Shown here piece after piece: positions 1 to 8,840 of a stretch of DNA of 64,000 bases. The stretch covers positions 2,542,001-2,606,000 of the forward strand of contig NZ_JACBZH010000001.1 of the NCBI RefSeq assembly GCF_013407855.1, written 5' to 3'. How positions within the stretch are numbered: position 1 is the first letter of the stretch; the number at the start of each line of letters is the position of its first letter. Made by a program: the position numbers and the translations under genes. The notes beneath the pieces are model-generated. The model ran no database searches, was not told where the DNA came from, and saw only the letters and a list, made by a program, of their open reading frames with translations. This DNA comes from Actinopolymorpha rutila (GTDB lineage: Bacteria; Actinomycetota; Actinomycetes; Propionibacteriales; Actinopolymorphaceae).

Positions 1-981
1 GACGACGGGCTGGCGCAGGTGGTCCTTGCCGCTGTTGCCGTGGCTGGCGTCGACCACCACGTGCTCGCGCAGGTCCGCCTTGGCCAGTCGGCCGAGGGCG
101 TCGGTGACGTTGGAGGCGTCGTAGTTGGGACCGGTCTGCCCGCCGCGCAGGATGACGTGACAGTCGGGGTTGCCGCTGGTGGTGAGGATCGCGGCCACGC
201 CGTCCTCGGTGACGCCGGTGAAAACGTGACTGACCGCGGCGGCGCCGATCGCGTCGATCGCGCCCTGCACGTCGCCGCCGGTGGAGTTCTTGAAGCCCAC
301 CGGCATGGACAGGCCGCTGGCGAGGTGCCGGTGCACCTGGCTCTCGGACGTACGCGCGCCGATCGCGCCCCAGCTCACCGTGTCGGCGATGTACTGCGGA
401 ATGATCGGGTCGAGGAACTCACAACCCGCCGGCAGACCGGTGGCCAGCACGTCCAGCAGCACCTTCCGAGCGGTACGCAAGCCCTTGTTGACGTTGTAGC
501 TGCCGTCGAGGTCCGGGTCGTTGATCAGGCCCTTCCAGCCGAGCGTCGTACGCGGCTTCTCGAAGTAGACCCGCATCACCACGCACAGGTCCGCGGCCAC
601 CTCGGGCACGAACGCCGCCAGGTTCCGGGCGTACTCCAGCCCCGCCTCGGGGTCGTGGATCGAGCACGGGCCCACGACGACGAGCAGCCGGTCGTCCTCG
701 CCGGCCAGGATGCGCGTGACGTCGTCGCGGCCGCGGACCACGACCTGCGCGGACTCGTCCGGGAGCGGGAGTTCGTCGCGCAGCAGCGCGGGGGAGAGCA
801 GGGGACGGGACCGGGTGATCCGGACGTCGCTGAGGGCCCGCGGCGAGCCGGGCACGGCGTCGGAAGCAGGACCTGCGGACGGGGCGGGAGCGGCTGCGGG
901 GGTGGAACTGGCGGGACTGGCGGGACTGGCGGGACTGGCGGGACTGGCTGACCTGGAGGGATTGGCGGGACTGGCAGACAC
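1..981 (-). CDS. aroG: Class I 3-deoxy-7-phosphoheptulonate (DAHP) synthase, C-terminus outside window
   Basis: Condenses phosphoenolpyruvate and erythrose 4-phosphate, the first step of aromatic amino acid synthesis, in the cytoplasm. Reading leftwards one sees VVVGPCSIHDP near residue 100, KPRTT then GWKG near 140, GARTTESQ near 210, VGFKNSTGG near 226 and DASHGNSGKD near 312. All are hallmarks of class I AroG/AroF/AroH enzymes. About 327 residues lie in the window; the family is about 350, so only a short C-terminus is missing. The GTG at 981 follows GAGGAAGGA, and an in-frame stop lies upstream at 1021-1023. The N-terminus is some 40 residues longer than E. coli AroG, with Ala-Ser-Pro repeats from 9-bp tandem units at about 906-947. 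A peptide-leader attenuator lies directly upstream. Confidence 0.9.
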   Translation of the reverse strand, partial: MSASPANPSRSASPASPASPASPASSTPAAAPAPSAGPASDAVPGSPRALSDVRITRSRPLLSPALLRDELPLPDESAQVVVRGRDDVTRILAGEDDRLLVVVGPCSIHDPEAGLEYARNLAAFVPEVAADLCVVMRVYFEKPRTTLGWKGLINDPDLDGSYNVNKGLRTARKVLLDVLATGLPAGCEFLDPIIPQYIADTVSWGAIGARTSESQVHRHLASGLSMPVGFKNSTGGDVQGAIDAIGAAAVSHVFTGVTEDGVAAILTTSGNPDCHVILRGGQTGPNYDASNVTDALGRLAKADLREHVVVDASHGNSGKDHLRQPVV

Positions 982-1057
982 GGCGGTCGTCCTTCCTCGG
1001 ATCTCTTCGGGAACCGCCCCGCGTCACCTCGGGCCGGCCCCCCTTGGTCGGGGCACG

Positions 1058-1089
1058 AAAAAAGGGCAGGTCCTCTGCGGACGCTGCCC
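1058..1089 (-). terminator. Intrinsic terminator of the aromatic attenuator
   Basis: On the minus strand GGGCAG pairs with CTGCCC, with an inner GTCC/GGAC stem and a GCAGA loop, followed by six T. It lies after the leader-peptide stop and about 77 bp before the DAHP synthase start, so it can only act as an attenuator of that gene. Confidence 0.8.
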
Positions 1090-1111
1090 TGCCGGCTCTG
1101 GGTGGTGGATG

Positions 1112-1177
1112 TCAGCGGATGCGGTCGCCGCCGTGCCCACCCAGGGCCGGCTGGCTAAACCGATAGCACCACTGCAT
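1112..1177 (-). CDS. 21-residue aromatic leader peptide (attenuator)
   Basis: An ATG-started frame encodes MQWCYRFSQPALGG and seven more residues, then TGA. Trp, Tyr and Phe all fall within residues 3-7. The stop lies 22 bp before a hairpin with a T run, and the DAHP synthase follows. This is the layout of a transcription attenuator in which ribosome stalling on aromatic codons would decide termination. The peptide is too short to be a normal gene. A TAAGGT box lies 7 nt before the ATG, so the transcript probably begins at the start codon. The coding call is seen in sequence; the regulation is inferred. Confidence 0.7.
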   Translation of the reverse strand: MQWCYRFSQPALGGHGGDRIR

Positions 1178-1184
1178 GCGGAGT

Positions 1185-1214
1185 ACCTTAGCCGCCGGCC
1201 CCCACGAGCGGCAA
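1185..1214 (-). promoter_or_regulatory. Promoter of the aromatic leader/DAHP synthase transcript
   Basis: On the minus strand TTGCCG (1214-1209) and TAAGGT (1190-1185) are separated by 18 bp. The predicted start is at or next to the ATG of the leader peptide, giving a leaderless mRNA. Confidence 0.55.
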
Positions 1215-1326
1215 CGCGGTGTCAGGATCCGATGGCAGGACGCGTCGCATCGGAGGGCAGTCCGGGCGAAGCCGGACAGGTCCGGCAGGCGGTCCGACGC
1301 CGGGCCGGCCGAACGGCCGCACAGCC

Positions 1327-1794
1327 TCACGGCGTGCCTGTGCCGGGACCTTCTCTGCGAGGGCGTTCGAGGTACGACGGGTCCGGTGGCGCGAAGCCGA
1401 ACTTCCCGTACAGTCCGTGGGCGTTGGCGGTGTGCAGCATCCACCGGAAGTCCGCGCCGGGTCCGTCCTCGACCATGGCCTCGACCAGCCGGGTGCCGAG
1501 GCCCTTGCCCCGCAGGCCGGGGAGTACGTACACGTCGGCGAGGTAGGCGAGGGCCACGCCGTCGGAGACCGCCCGCGCGAACCCCACCATCCGCCCGCTC
1601 GCCGACTCGTACACGCCGACCACTCGCCAGGCCGAGGCGACCTGGCGGCGAACGTGGTCGCGGCTTCGCCACTTCCCCCAGTAGACCTGGGTGGACAGCA
1701 CCTCCCACAGGGCGTCCAGGTCGACTCGGCCGGGGTCGTCGTCGAACTCGAACTCGCCGCCAACGCTGCTGTTCACGCTGCCCACGCCATCCAC
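1327..1794 (-). CDS. GNAT family N-acetyltransferase
   Basis: A 155-residue acetyltransferase of the GCN5 fold, transferring acetyl from acetyl-CoA to an unknown amine. It shows the central strand ALAYLADVYVLPGLRGKGLG, in which RGKGLG is the pyrophosphate-binding loop (about residue 95). The C-terminal YGKFGF is the usual last strand-helix. GTG 1794 is chosen because TAAGGT (1807-1802) lies 7 nt upstream, a leaderless arrangement; GTG 1803 with GGAGGG 10 nt before it is the alternative. It is transcribed alone; the divergently placed neighbours give no substrate clue. Confidence 0.8.
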   Translation of the reverse strand: MDGVGSVNSSVGGEFEFDDDPGRVDLDALWEVLSTQVYWGKWRSRDHVRRQVASAWRVVGVYESASGRMVGFARAVSDGVALAYLADVYVLPGLRGKGLGTRLVEAMVEDGPGADFRWMLHTANAHGLYGKFGFAPPDPSYLERPRREGPGTGTP

Positions 1795-1892
1795 GCCGTT
1801 CACCTTAGGCAGGCCCTCCGTTCGGCCGCCTCGGAATTTCTTCCGCGGAAGAATCCCCGGCCGGCGCGGGAAGCTCGCGGCGGCGGTCGACG

Positions 1893-3674
1893 TCAGCGGT
1901 AGCCGCGTGCCTGTAGTTCGTAGAGTTCGGCGTAGTGCCCGCGGGCTGTCATGAGTTCGGCGTGGCTGCCGATCTCGGCGATCCGGCCGGCGTCGAGGAC
2001 GACAACCAGGTCGGCGGCGGCCACGGTCGAGAAGCGGTGGGTGACCAGCAGGGTGACTGCGCCGCGGCCGCCGGCGGCCCGGGCGGCGGCGGCGTAGCGT
2101 TCGAACAGCGCGTGCTCGGTGGCGGCGTCGAGGGCGGCGGTGGGTTCGTCGAGGAGGAGGAGTAGCGGGTCGGTGCGCATCATGGCGCGGGCGATCGCCA
2201 GCCGCTGCCACTGTCCGCCGGATAGTTCCACCCCGTCCGGCCAGGACGTGCCGAGCTGGGTGCCCAGACCCTGCGGCAGGGCGGTGAGGACGTCCTCGCC
2301 GGCACCCTCGCGCAGCGCGCGGCGTACCTCGCCTTCGTCGTCCACGCTGGTCAGGTCACCGACGCCGATCGACTCCTGTGCGGTGAACTCGACCCGCGCG
2401 TAGTCCTGGAACGCGCCGGAGATCCGGGCCCGCCAGGCGGGCAGGTCGAGGTCTGCGAGGTCGGCGCCGTCCACCAGCACCCGGCCGGCGGTCGGGCGGT
2501 AAAGCCCGGTCAGCAGCTTCACCAAGGTGGACTTTCCGGCGCCGTTCTCACCGACCAGCGCCACGACGGAGCCCGCGGGAAGGTGCAGGCTGACGTCCCG
2601 CAGCGAGGGTTCGGCTGCTTCCGGGTAGGCGTAGGCCAGATCTTCGATCGTGATCCCGTGGCGAAGGCTCGCCGGCGGCGGCTGCGTCCCGGCGTGCGCG
2701 GCGCGTACCTCCTGGTCGTAGTCGCGCAGCCACAGGAACCGTCCGGTGGTACGGGTCAGCCGGGAGACGTTGTGGATCGACCACCGCAGGACGTTGGCGG
2801 TGCTCTGCAGCCGGCCGACCAGCATCACCGCGAGCACCAGAGCGCTGACCGGCACCTGACCGCGGATCGCGTCGTGCACCATCCAGGCGAGCACGGCGCC
2901 GGCGCTGGCGAAGAAGAACGCTTCGCAAGCGGCGTTGACGAGTTCGGTACGCCGGGCCAGGTCGACCGTTGGTGCGCGCCAGCCGGCGACGGCACTGTCC
3001 AGCCTGGCTCGCACCACCTCGCGCAGCCCGAACACGCGGACCTCCGCGCCCGGCCCGGCGGTCGTGCTCAGCTCCAGCAGGTGGGTGGCGAGCCGGCCAG
3101 GTTCCGCGGACTCCTCCTCAGACCGCGCCTGCCACCGGATGATCCACCGGGTGGCGACGACGCCGGGGACGCCGGCCAGGACGAGCAGGAGCAGCCGGAG
3201 GTCGGCGCTCGCGGCGAGCAGCAGGGTCCCGCCGGCGAAGACGACGTTCTTGAAGGTGTTGAGGACGTTGTTGAGGGCCATGCCGAGGGCGCCCTGCTGG
3301 TCGCGCAGTGCCTGTAGTTGGTCGAGGTACTTGCTGGATTCCAGGTGGTCGAGGGTGGGGATGGAGGCGGTGATCCGGGCGATCTCGGTGTCGAAGGCGA
3401 ACCCGACGCGTTCGAACTGCCGGATCCGCGCGTCGCAGCCGGCCATGCCGAGGCCCCAGCTCAGGCCGGTCGAGGCGGCGAACGCCGCGACTGCGACGGC
3501 CATTCGTGCCGTGTCGTGGTGGAGTACGCCGTCCACGAACCACGCGAGATAGAGCGGCTGCAGCAGCGAGATGACGCTGCCCAGTGACTCGGCCAGGCAG
3601 AGGACGCTCTGCCAGGGGCTGACCCGCACCGACATGGACAGGACCAGCCAGATGCCGCGCAGTGACTTTCTCAT
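1893..3674 (-). CDS. ABC exporter half-transporter (membrane + ATPase domains), subunit 2
   Basis: A 593-residue fusion of an N-terminal six-helix membrane domain and a C-terminal nucleotide-binding domain. Walker A GENGAGKST is near residue 375, signature ELSGGQWQR near 483, Walker B LLLLLDEPTAALD near 505, and switch histidine in VTHRFSTV. The ATG at 3674 overlaps the stop of the upstream half-transporter as ATGA, so the two are translationally coupled and presumably form a heterodimer. An open frame continues upstream but is only antisense-frame noise over the partner gene. Such pairs export drugs, lipids or peptides; nothing nearby names the substrate. All catalytic motifs look intact. 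Confidence 0.9.
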   Translation of the reverse strand: MRKSLRGIWLVLSMSVRVSPWQSVLCLAESLGSVISLLQPLYLAWFVDGVLHHDTARMAVAVAAFAASTGLSWGLGMAGCDARIRQFERVGFAFDTEIARITASIPTLDHLESSKYLDQLQALRDQQGALGMALNNVLNTFKNVVFAGGTLLLAASADLRLLLLVLAGVPGVVATRWIIRWQARSEEESAEPGRLATHLLELSTTAGPGAEVRVFGLREVVRARLDSAVAGWRAPTVDLARRTELVNAACEAFFFASAGAVLAWMVHDAIRGQVPVSALVLAVMLVGRLQSTANVLRWSIHNVSRLTRTTGRFLWLRDYDQEVRAAHAGTQPPPASLRHGITIEDLAYAYPEAAEPSLRDVSLHLPAGSVVALVGENGAGKSTLVKLLTGLYRPTAGRVLVDGADLADLDLPAWRARISGAFQDYARVEFTAQESIGVGDLTSVDDEGEVRRALREGAGEDVLTALPQGLGTQLGTSWPDGVELSGGQWQRLAIARAMMRTDPLLLLLDEPTAALDAATEHALFERYAAAARAAGGRGAVTLLVTHRFSTVAAADLVVVLDAGRIAEIGSHAELMTARGHYAELYELQARGYR

Positions 3675-5617
3675 CGCGGGTCCACCACCGTCTCGCTCGC
3701 GCCGGCCGCGGCGAACCGTGCGGCCTGCAGTGAGAACATCCGGGCGTACGCGCCGCCTGCGGCCATGAGTTCCTCGTGGCTGCCGTCCTCGACGATGCCG
3801 GTGCCGGTTCCGGTTCCGGTGCCGGTGCCGGTGCCGGTGCCGGTCGGGTCGGCGGTGGGACCGATCACCACGATCCGGTCGGCGTGGCGCACGCTGGACA
3901 GCCGGTGGCTGACCAGCAGGGTGGTCATCCCGCGGGTGACCTCCAGGAACCGGTCGAACAAGGCCGCCTCGGCCCGGACGTCGAGGGCGGCGGTTGGTTC
4001 GTCCAGCACGAGGACGCCGGCGCCACCGGCGACCGCGGCCAGTGCGCGGGCCAGCGCCACCCGTTGCCACTGGCCGCCGGACAGGTCGGTGCCTTCGGCG
4101 TACTCCGCGCTGAGCACGGTGTCCCAGCCGTGGTCGAGCCGGTCCAGCAACGCGCTGCCGCCGGCGTCGCCCAGCGCACGGGCAAGCACCGCCTCGTCGT
4201 CGTGTCGGGTGTGCGCACCGAACCCCACGTTGTCGCGCAGGGGAAGCTGGTAGCGCACGAAGTCCTGGAAGATGACCGCGACCCGGTTGCGGGTCGCCTC
4301 CTCCGCCGACGGGTCACCGCCGTCGATGCGGATGGTCCCGGCGTCGGGGGGGTACAGCCCGCACAGCAGCTTGATCAGCGTGGACTTTCCTGCCCCGTTG
4401 ACGCCGACGACCGCGACCGACTGCCCGGCGGGGATGTGCAGGGACAGCCGATCGAGCGTCGGCTCGGTGCGGCTCGGGTAGTGGAAGGTCACCTCCCGCA
4501 GGTCGATCTTCGCGGCCGCGGAACGCACCGACGGAACGGGCTCGGGCTTCGCCGGCTTGACAGGCTCGGCCGGTTTGGCGGTGGGGAAGTGTGGAGGTAG
4601 GCCGGACAGTCCGAGCCGTCGGCGCAGCGCGACCAGCATGGTCGCCGTCGATGTGTTGCGGCCCAGAGCGGACTGGTTGTCACCGAGCGGGCCGAACGCC
4701 TCCAGCGCGAGCAGTGCCTGCACCACCGTGACCAGCGAGGCCAGCGAGACCGTGCCCGCCGACGCGTCCCGGGCCAACAGGGTGAACACGCCCGCGTTCA
4801 CCACCAGCGTGATCGCCGAGGCCGCGAGGATCGGCCGCAGATTGTGGTAGCGGTTGCGCCACACGACCGTCATCGCGTCCCGCCAGGCGGTCGAGTAGCG
4901 GTGCACCAGCCAGTCGGCCAACCCGAACAACCGGAGCTCTTTCGCCGCCGGCGCGCCCGTCAACAGGTCACGCACGTAGCTCGCCTGCCGCCGCTGGTTG
5001 CCCGTCACCTCCAGCAGGTCGTCGAAGATGGTCCCGAGCCAGGCGACGAGCACCTTGGCCATCAGGGCGTACGACCCGGCGGCGAGCAGCGCGGCCCACC
5101 AGTTCCAGGTCGCCGCCACCGCCAGGGAGCCCACTCCGCTGAGGCGGGTGGCCAGCAGGTTCCAGGTCTGTTCCACACCCGTGACGAACGTCCAGTCCCG
5201 CATGGCCCGCTTGATCGCGTCGAGACGGCCGGCGACCTCCGGGTCCTCCAGGTGCGCGATCCCGTACGGCGCGGTACCGACCTCGGCGACCATGTCGAAC
5301 ACCAGCCGCAGGTAGCGGGCGGAAACCACCTGCGCGACCGCGTTCTCTGCCGCATGGATGAGCGGGCCGATGATGTACGCCGCGGCCGCCGCCGCCAGCC
5401 ACCACCATGCCCGGTCCGCGGCCGGTGAACCGACGCCGGCCTTCACCGCCGCCGGCAAAGCGCCGACCAGGTGTCCGGTCGCGACGATCCCGAACGTCAC
5501 GGCAGCCGCGCTGGCCAGCACCAGGAACAGGGCGAGCGCGGAGTGCACCGGCGCGGCGCGCCACAACAACCGAGCGTGCAGGGCGTACCGCCGAGTGGTC
5601 TCGGTGTATCGGTGCAC
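3671..5617 (-). CDS. ABC exporter half-transporter (membrane + ATPase domains), subunit 1
   Basis: A 648-residue half-transporter, first gene of a two-gene operon. The membrane domain covers about residues 1-320. Walker A GVNGAGKST is near 402, DLSGGQWQRVAL near 511 and VLVLDEPTAALD near 535. The GTG start at 5617 is preceded by GGGGAGGGA. Near the C-terminus (about residues 591-606) is a run of Gly-Thr dipeptides encoded by eight 6-bp units, just before the GIVEDGSHEEL strand; it probably lengthens a surface loop. The heterodimer partner overlaps its stop codon. Substrate unknown; residues needed for ATP hydrolysis are present. Confidence 0.9.
   Translation of the reverse strand: MHRYTETTRRYALHARLLWRAAPVHSALALFLVLASAAAVTFGIVATGHLVGALPAAVKAGVGSPAADRAWWWLAAAAAAYIIGPLIHAAENAVAQVVSARYLRLVFDMVAEVGTAPYGIAHLEDPEVAGRLDAIKRAMRDWTFVTGVEQTWNLLATRLSGVGSLAVAATWNWWAALLAAGSYALMAKVLVAWLGTIFDDLLEVTGNQRRQASYVRDLLTGAPAAKELRLFGLADWLVHRYSTAWRDAMTVVWRNRYHNLRPILAASAITLVVNAGVFTLLARDASAGTVSLASLVTVVQALLALEAFGPLGDNQSALGRNTSTATMLVALRRRLGLSGLPPHFPTAKPAEPVKPAKPEPVPSVRSAAAKIDLREVTFHYPSRTEPTLDRLSLHIPAGQSVAVVGVNGAGKSTLIKLLCGLYPPDAGTIRIDGGDPSAEEATRNRVAVIFQDFVRYQLPLRDNVGFGAHTRHDDEAVLARALGDAGGSALLDRLDHGWDTVLSAEYAEGTDLSGGQWQRVALARALAAVAGGAGVLVLDEPTAALDVRAEAALFDRFLEVTRGMTTLLVSHRLSSVRHADRIVVIGPTADPTGTGTGTGTGTGTGTGIVEDGSHEELMAAGGAYARMFSLQAARFAAAGASETVVDPR
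3797..3844. repeat. In-frame hexanucleotide tandem repeat inside the ABC exporter gene
   Basis: Eight copies of a 6-bp unit (GCCGGT with GTTCCG variants on the plus strand) encode Gly-Thr repeats. Copy-number change would alter the loop length without breaking the frame. Confidence 0.8.
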
Positions 5618-5862
5618 GTGTCCCTCCCCGTGTCGGCGACAGTGCCTGCGCCGAACCCGGGCGCCGAAGAAAGCTCGCAGGTACGCCCGGCCGGGTCAAG
5701 GATGTGCGGACCTGATCGCCTGGGCTGGCCGGTCCCGGACACCGCTGCTCGATCCGACGACAGGTGCGTACGCAAGAGATCGCGAACGACCGATGAGCCG
5801 GCGCCCGCAGGTCGGTCTACTCCGCGAAGAAACGACTCGAACTCTTCACGGAGGCAGGAATC

Positions 5863-6435
5863 ATGACCACGTTCACCCGCACCGTCGACGGCCGGGAGCT
5901 TCCCGTGCCGGGCACGTACGCGATCGACGTCATGCACAGCAGTGTCGCGTTCGAGGTGAAGCACCTCGGCTTCTCCAAGGTGCGCGGCCGCTTCACCGAC
6001 TTCGAGGGAACGATCGCCGTCGCCGAGGAACCGCAGCACTCCTCGGTGGAGGTGACCATCCAGGCCGACAGCGTGGACACCGCCCAGGCGCAGCGGGACG
6101 CCCACCTGCGAAGCACCGACTTCTTCGGGGTCGAGGACCATCCCACGTTCACCTTCTCCAGCACCGGCGTGGAGTTCGGTGACGAGTCGCTGCAGGTCCA
6201 CGGCGATCTCACGATCCACGGCAAGACTCGCCCGGTCGTCCTCGACGCGGAGTTCGACGGAGCCTGTCCGGACCCGATGGGCGACGCGTCCCGGCCCCGC
6301 ATCGGTTTCTCCGCGGCCACCACCATCGACCGCTACGAGTTCGGCATCACGTTCAACCAGCCGCTGGAGACCGGTGCCCTGCTGCTGAGCAAGCTGATCC
6401 GCGTCGAACTCGACGTACAGGCGGTTCGTCGGTGA
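5863..6435 (+). CDS. YceI family protein
   Basis: A 190-residue single-domain protein of the YceI lipocalin-like beta-barrel family, which binds isoprenoid-type lipids in characterised members. Seen directly: the N-terminal GTYAIDVMHSSVAFEVKHLG, the central KVRGRFTDFEGTI and the HLRSTDFFGVEDHPTFTF region, all typical of the family. There is no signal peptide, so it is likely cytoplasmic, as for many actinobacterial homologues. The start follows GGAGG 9 nt upstream. It is divergent from the ABC exporter; the 245 bp between them (5618-5862) shows no further gene. The exact ligand is unknown. Confidence 0.9.
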   Translation: MTTFTRTVDGRELPVPGTYAIDVMHSSVAFEVKHLGFSKVRGRFTDFEGTIAVAEEPQHSSVEVTIQADSVDTAQAQRDAHLRSTDFFGVEDHPTFTFSSTGVEFGDESLQVHGDLTIHGKTRPVVLDAEFDGACPDPMGDASRPRIGFSAATTIDRYEFGITFNQPLETGALLLSKLIRVELDVQAVRR

Positions 6436-6471
6436 CCCGGCCGGCGTCGGCGAGCGACGGCCGGCGTCGCG

Positions 6472-7632
6472 TCAGCGCTTGGGCCACTGCCAGGGTGGGT
6501 GGTCGAACCGTCCCTGGCCCTCGACCTTGGTCTCGCCAAGGTCCTTGACCAGTTCGATCCTCGTCGCCTTGTCATCCCCGGTGAGCGCGTCGATCAGGGC
6601 GCGTGAGTGGCTGACAACCACCACTTGCGTACGCTCCGCACTGGACGCGATCAGGTCCGCCAGCGGCCTGACCAGCTCCGGATGCAGGCTGGTCTCCGGC
6701 TCGTTGAGTACGAGCAACGCCGGCAGGCGCGGGGACAGCAGCGCGGCGGTCCACAGCAGGTAGCGCAGTGTCCCGTCGGACAGCTCGGCCGCGCCGAGCG
6801 ACCGGAGCATCCCGGGCTGGCGAAGCCGGACCTCGAAGCGCGTGCCCTCGATCCCGATCTCCAGCGCACTGCCGGGGAACGCGGCGTCGATCGAGGCGGC
6901 GAGTGCGGCCTGGTCGCCGATCTCCAGGATCGTCTGCAGCGCGGCGGCGAGATCGGCGCCGTCGTGGGCGAGTACCGGCGTACGGGTGCCGATGCGTATC
7001 TGCCTGGCGGGCGCTCGCTGGTCCGTGCGGATCTGGTCGTAGAACCGCCACGACCGCACCCGCTCGCGAAGCGTGAGCAGCTCCGGCGCGCGCTGCGGGT
7101 CGGTGTACTCGCTGAGCATGCTGTCGAACGGCCCCACCGAGTCGGGGAAGGTCGACCACGAGCGGCCGTCGCGGATGCGCAGCATGGTGCCGGCTCGTTC
7201 GGCCAGCAGGGTCGCCGGCCGCAGGACTGGCCCGGCCCACACCGCCTCCCGCTTCACCAGCGGGTCCAGCTGGAACGCCGAAAGTGCCGGCTGTGGCAGG
7301 CCGAAGTCGATCGCGTACCCGAGGTCGTCGTCGGCGAAGCCCAGACGCAGGGCGACGGGTCCGCGGCGTACCGTTCCCTGCACCGGATGATCGCCGGCAC
7401 GCACCGCCTTGCCGATCGTCTCCGGCCCGGCCCACAGCGTCGAGGGAAGCCCACCCTCCCGGGCCAGCGCGGCCACGGCGCCGTTACGCGCGGAGTCAGC
7501 CAGCAGCCGCAGCGCGCGGTAGAGGCTGGACTTGCCGGTGCCGTTCGCTCCGGTCACCACGGTCAGCTGGTCGAGTTCGACGACCAGGCTGCGCAGCGAC
7601 CGGTAGTTCTCCACGGCCAGACAGCGAATCAC
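6472..7632 (-). CDS. AAA family ATPase (AAA_21, RecF/OLD-like)
   Basis: A 386-residue stand-alone ATPase. The N-terminal ENYRSLRSL strand precedes Walker A GANGTGKSS (about residues 27-35). LLVLNEPETSLHPELV (about 303-318) is the signature/Walker B of SMC-like AAA_21 proteins, and VVVSHSRALIDAL follows as the switch region. These proteins resemble OLD nucleases and ABC-type DNA-binding ATPases, but no TOPRIM nuclease domain is present, so the function is unknown. GTG 7632 is chosen because TAGCGT lies 7 nt upstream and no Shine-Dalgarno is visible (leaderless). It converges on yceI with only 36 bp between. Confidence 0.8.
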   Translation of the reverse strand: MIRCLAVENYRSLRSLVVELDQLTVVTGANGTGKSSLYRALRLLADSARNGAVAALAREGGLPSTLWAGPETIGKAVRAGDHPVQGTVRRGPVALRLGFADDDLGYAIDFGLPQPALSAFQLDPLVKREAVWAGPVLRPATLLAERAGTMLRIRDGRSWSTFPDSVGPFDSMLSEYTDPQRAPELLTLRERVRSWRFYDQIRTDQRAPARQIRIGTRTPVLAHDGADLAAALQTILEIGDQAALAASIDAAFPGSALEIGIEGTRFEVRLRQPGMLRSLGAAELSDGTLRYLLWTAALLSPRLPALLVLNEPETSLHPELVRPLADLIASSAERTQVVVVSHSRALIDALTGDDKATRIELVKDLGETKVEGQGRFDHPPWQWPKR

Positions 7633-7790
7633 CCCGGCTACGCTACCCAGCCGGCCGGCGGCTCGCCGGGCGCCGGCCGAAGTCGGCGGCGAGAGCAGGA
7701 GCCGAGCACTCTTCCGCGGAGGAATCCGCGTGCTTCTCGCTGCCTGACCGCGCCCGCCGAAGCCTGTCGAAGTGTGAAGCGTTGAGGGGG

Positions 7791-8198
7791 TCAGGGCCAC
7801 CGTGGAACTTCACGCTTCGACTCGGCTTGATCGGCCCGCAGCCAAGTGTGAAGACCGGTTCCGGTACTCGCGAGTGGGATCCTCTTCAGCATCACGCCCG
7901 TCCGGTGGGCTGCCCGAAATCCGCAGTGCTCGTAGAACCTGTGGGCCGCACCATGCCGTTCGGTGAGGAGGTACACCTGCTTCACGTCGATCAGACGCGC
8001 CTCCAGGGCTTCGAGCAGCGCGGTGCCGACCCCCTGCCGTTGCAGGTCGGTACGTACGCACATCTGCTGCAGAAGGAAGTGCCTACCTGTGAACCACTGC
8101 TCGGTGTGGCCGATCGCGAAGCCGCAGAGGTTCTGGTCGTCCATGCGGCCCAGCATCCCAGAGCCCCGTGAGCCGGTGACCGCTCTCCTCGAGGGCAT
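7791..8198 (-). CDS. GNAT family N-acetyltransferase, N-terminally short
   Basis: A 135-residue frame with the acetyl-CoA binding strand and loop CVRTDLQRQGVGTALLEAL and the C-terminal HRFYEHCGF motif, so the C-terminal half of a GNAT fold is clear. The N-terminal strand and helices normally preceding this (some 60-70 residues) are missing. The first 20 residues do not resemble the family, and no matching piece was found in the other minus frames upstream. It may be a degraded gene or a minimal variant. It is divergent from the next GNAT, 24 bp away. Substrate unknown. Confidence 0.6.
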   Translation of the reverse strand: MPSRRAVTGSRGSGMLGRMDDQNLCGFAIGHTEQWFTGRHFLLQQMCVRTDLQRQGVGTALLEALEARLIDVKQVYLLTERHGAAHRFYEHCGFRAAHRTGVMLKRIPLASTGTGLHTWLRADQAESKREVPRWP

Positions 8199-8222
8199 CT
8201 AGAGTGCATCGCATCCGCAGGG

Positions 8223-8840
8223 ATGAGGGGGTCCACGAACTTGGACGACGAAGCGACGTGCTCTCCACTCAACCCGTTCGCTGTTCGAGAGGCCGACCGC
8301 GGCGATGCGACCGCGATCGGAGAGATTCATGCTGCCGCGTGGATGGCCGGCTTCGCCCACCTGCTCGACCATGACTACCTGACCGCCGCGGCGGATCGGC
8401 GGCGAGGCATGTGGACTGAGTTGATCGGGGATCGGAGGATGCGGCGTTCGACTGTGCTCGTGGCCGTGCCTGAAGCAGACGGTCAGCCGGTCGCGTTCGC
8501 CCATATCGGGCCCGCAGGCGTCTGGAACGACGGCAAAGAGCTTTCCACCGACCTCGGGGAGATCTACGGCTTCTACGCGCATCCGTCGGTATGGGGGAGC
8601 GGCGTGTCCACGATGCTCATGTCCCACGCGTGGATCAGCCTCGCCGGACAGGCGTTCGCCAAGGTCTGTCTGTGGACGCTCGAGGGCGCCTGCCGCGCTC
8701 GCCGGTTCTACGGCAAGTCAGGATTTCGCGAGACCGGTAACGCCAGGGACCACGACTTCGGTGGCGGGAGACAGCTGCGCGAGGTCGAATACGGCAGCTC
8801 GCTCGTGGCAGTCGACAAGGAGCGTCATGGGGCCGGCTGA
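8223..8840 (+). CDS. GNAT family N-acetyltransferase
   Basis: A 205-residue acetyltransferase. FAVREADRGDATAIGEIH is the first strand and helix, EIYGFYAHPSVWGSGVSTML the acetyl-CoA loop (WGSGV in place of RGKGI), and CRARRFYGKSGF the closing motif. TAGAGT at 8200-8205 is a plausible -10 box with a short leader. It is the first gene of a compact run: the DUF402 gene begins 14 bp inside its 3' end and a second GNAT follows. Substrate unknown. Confidence 0.82.
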   Translation: MRGSTNLDDEATCSPLNPFAVREADRGDATAIGEIHAAAWMAGFAHLLDHDYLTAAADRRRGMWTELIGDRRMRRSTVLVAVPEADGQPVAFAHIGPAGVWNDGKELSTDLGEIYGFYAHPSVWGSGVSTMLMSHAWISLAGQAFAKVCLWTLEGACRARRFYGKSGFRETGNARDHDFGGGRQLREVEYGSSLVAVDKERHGAG

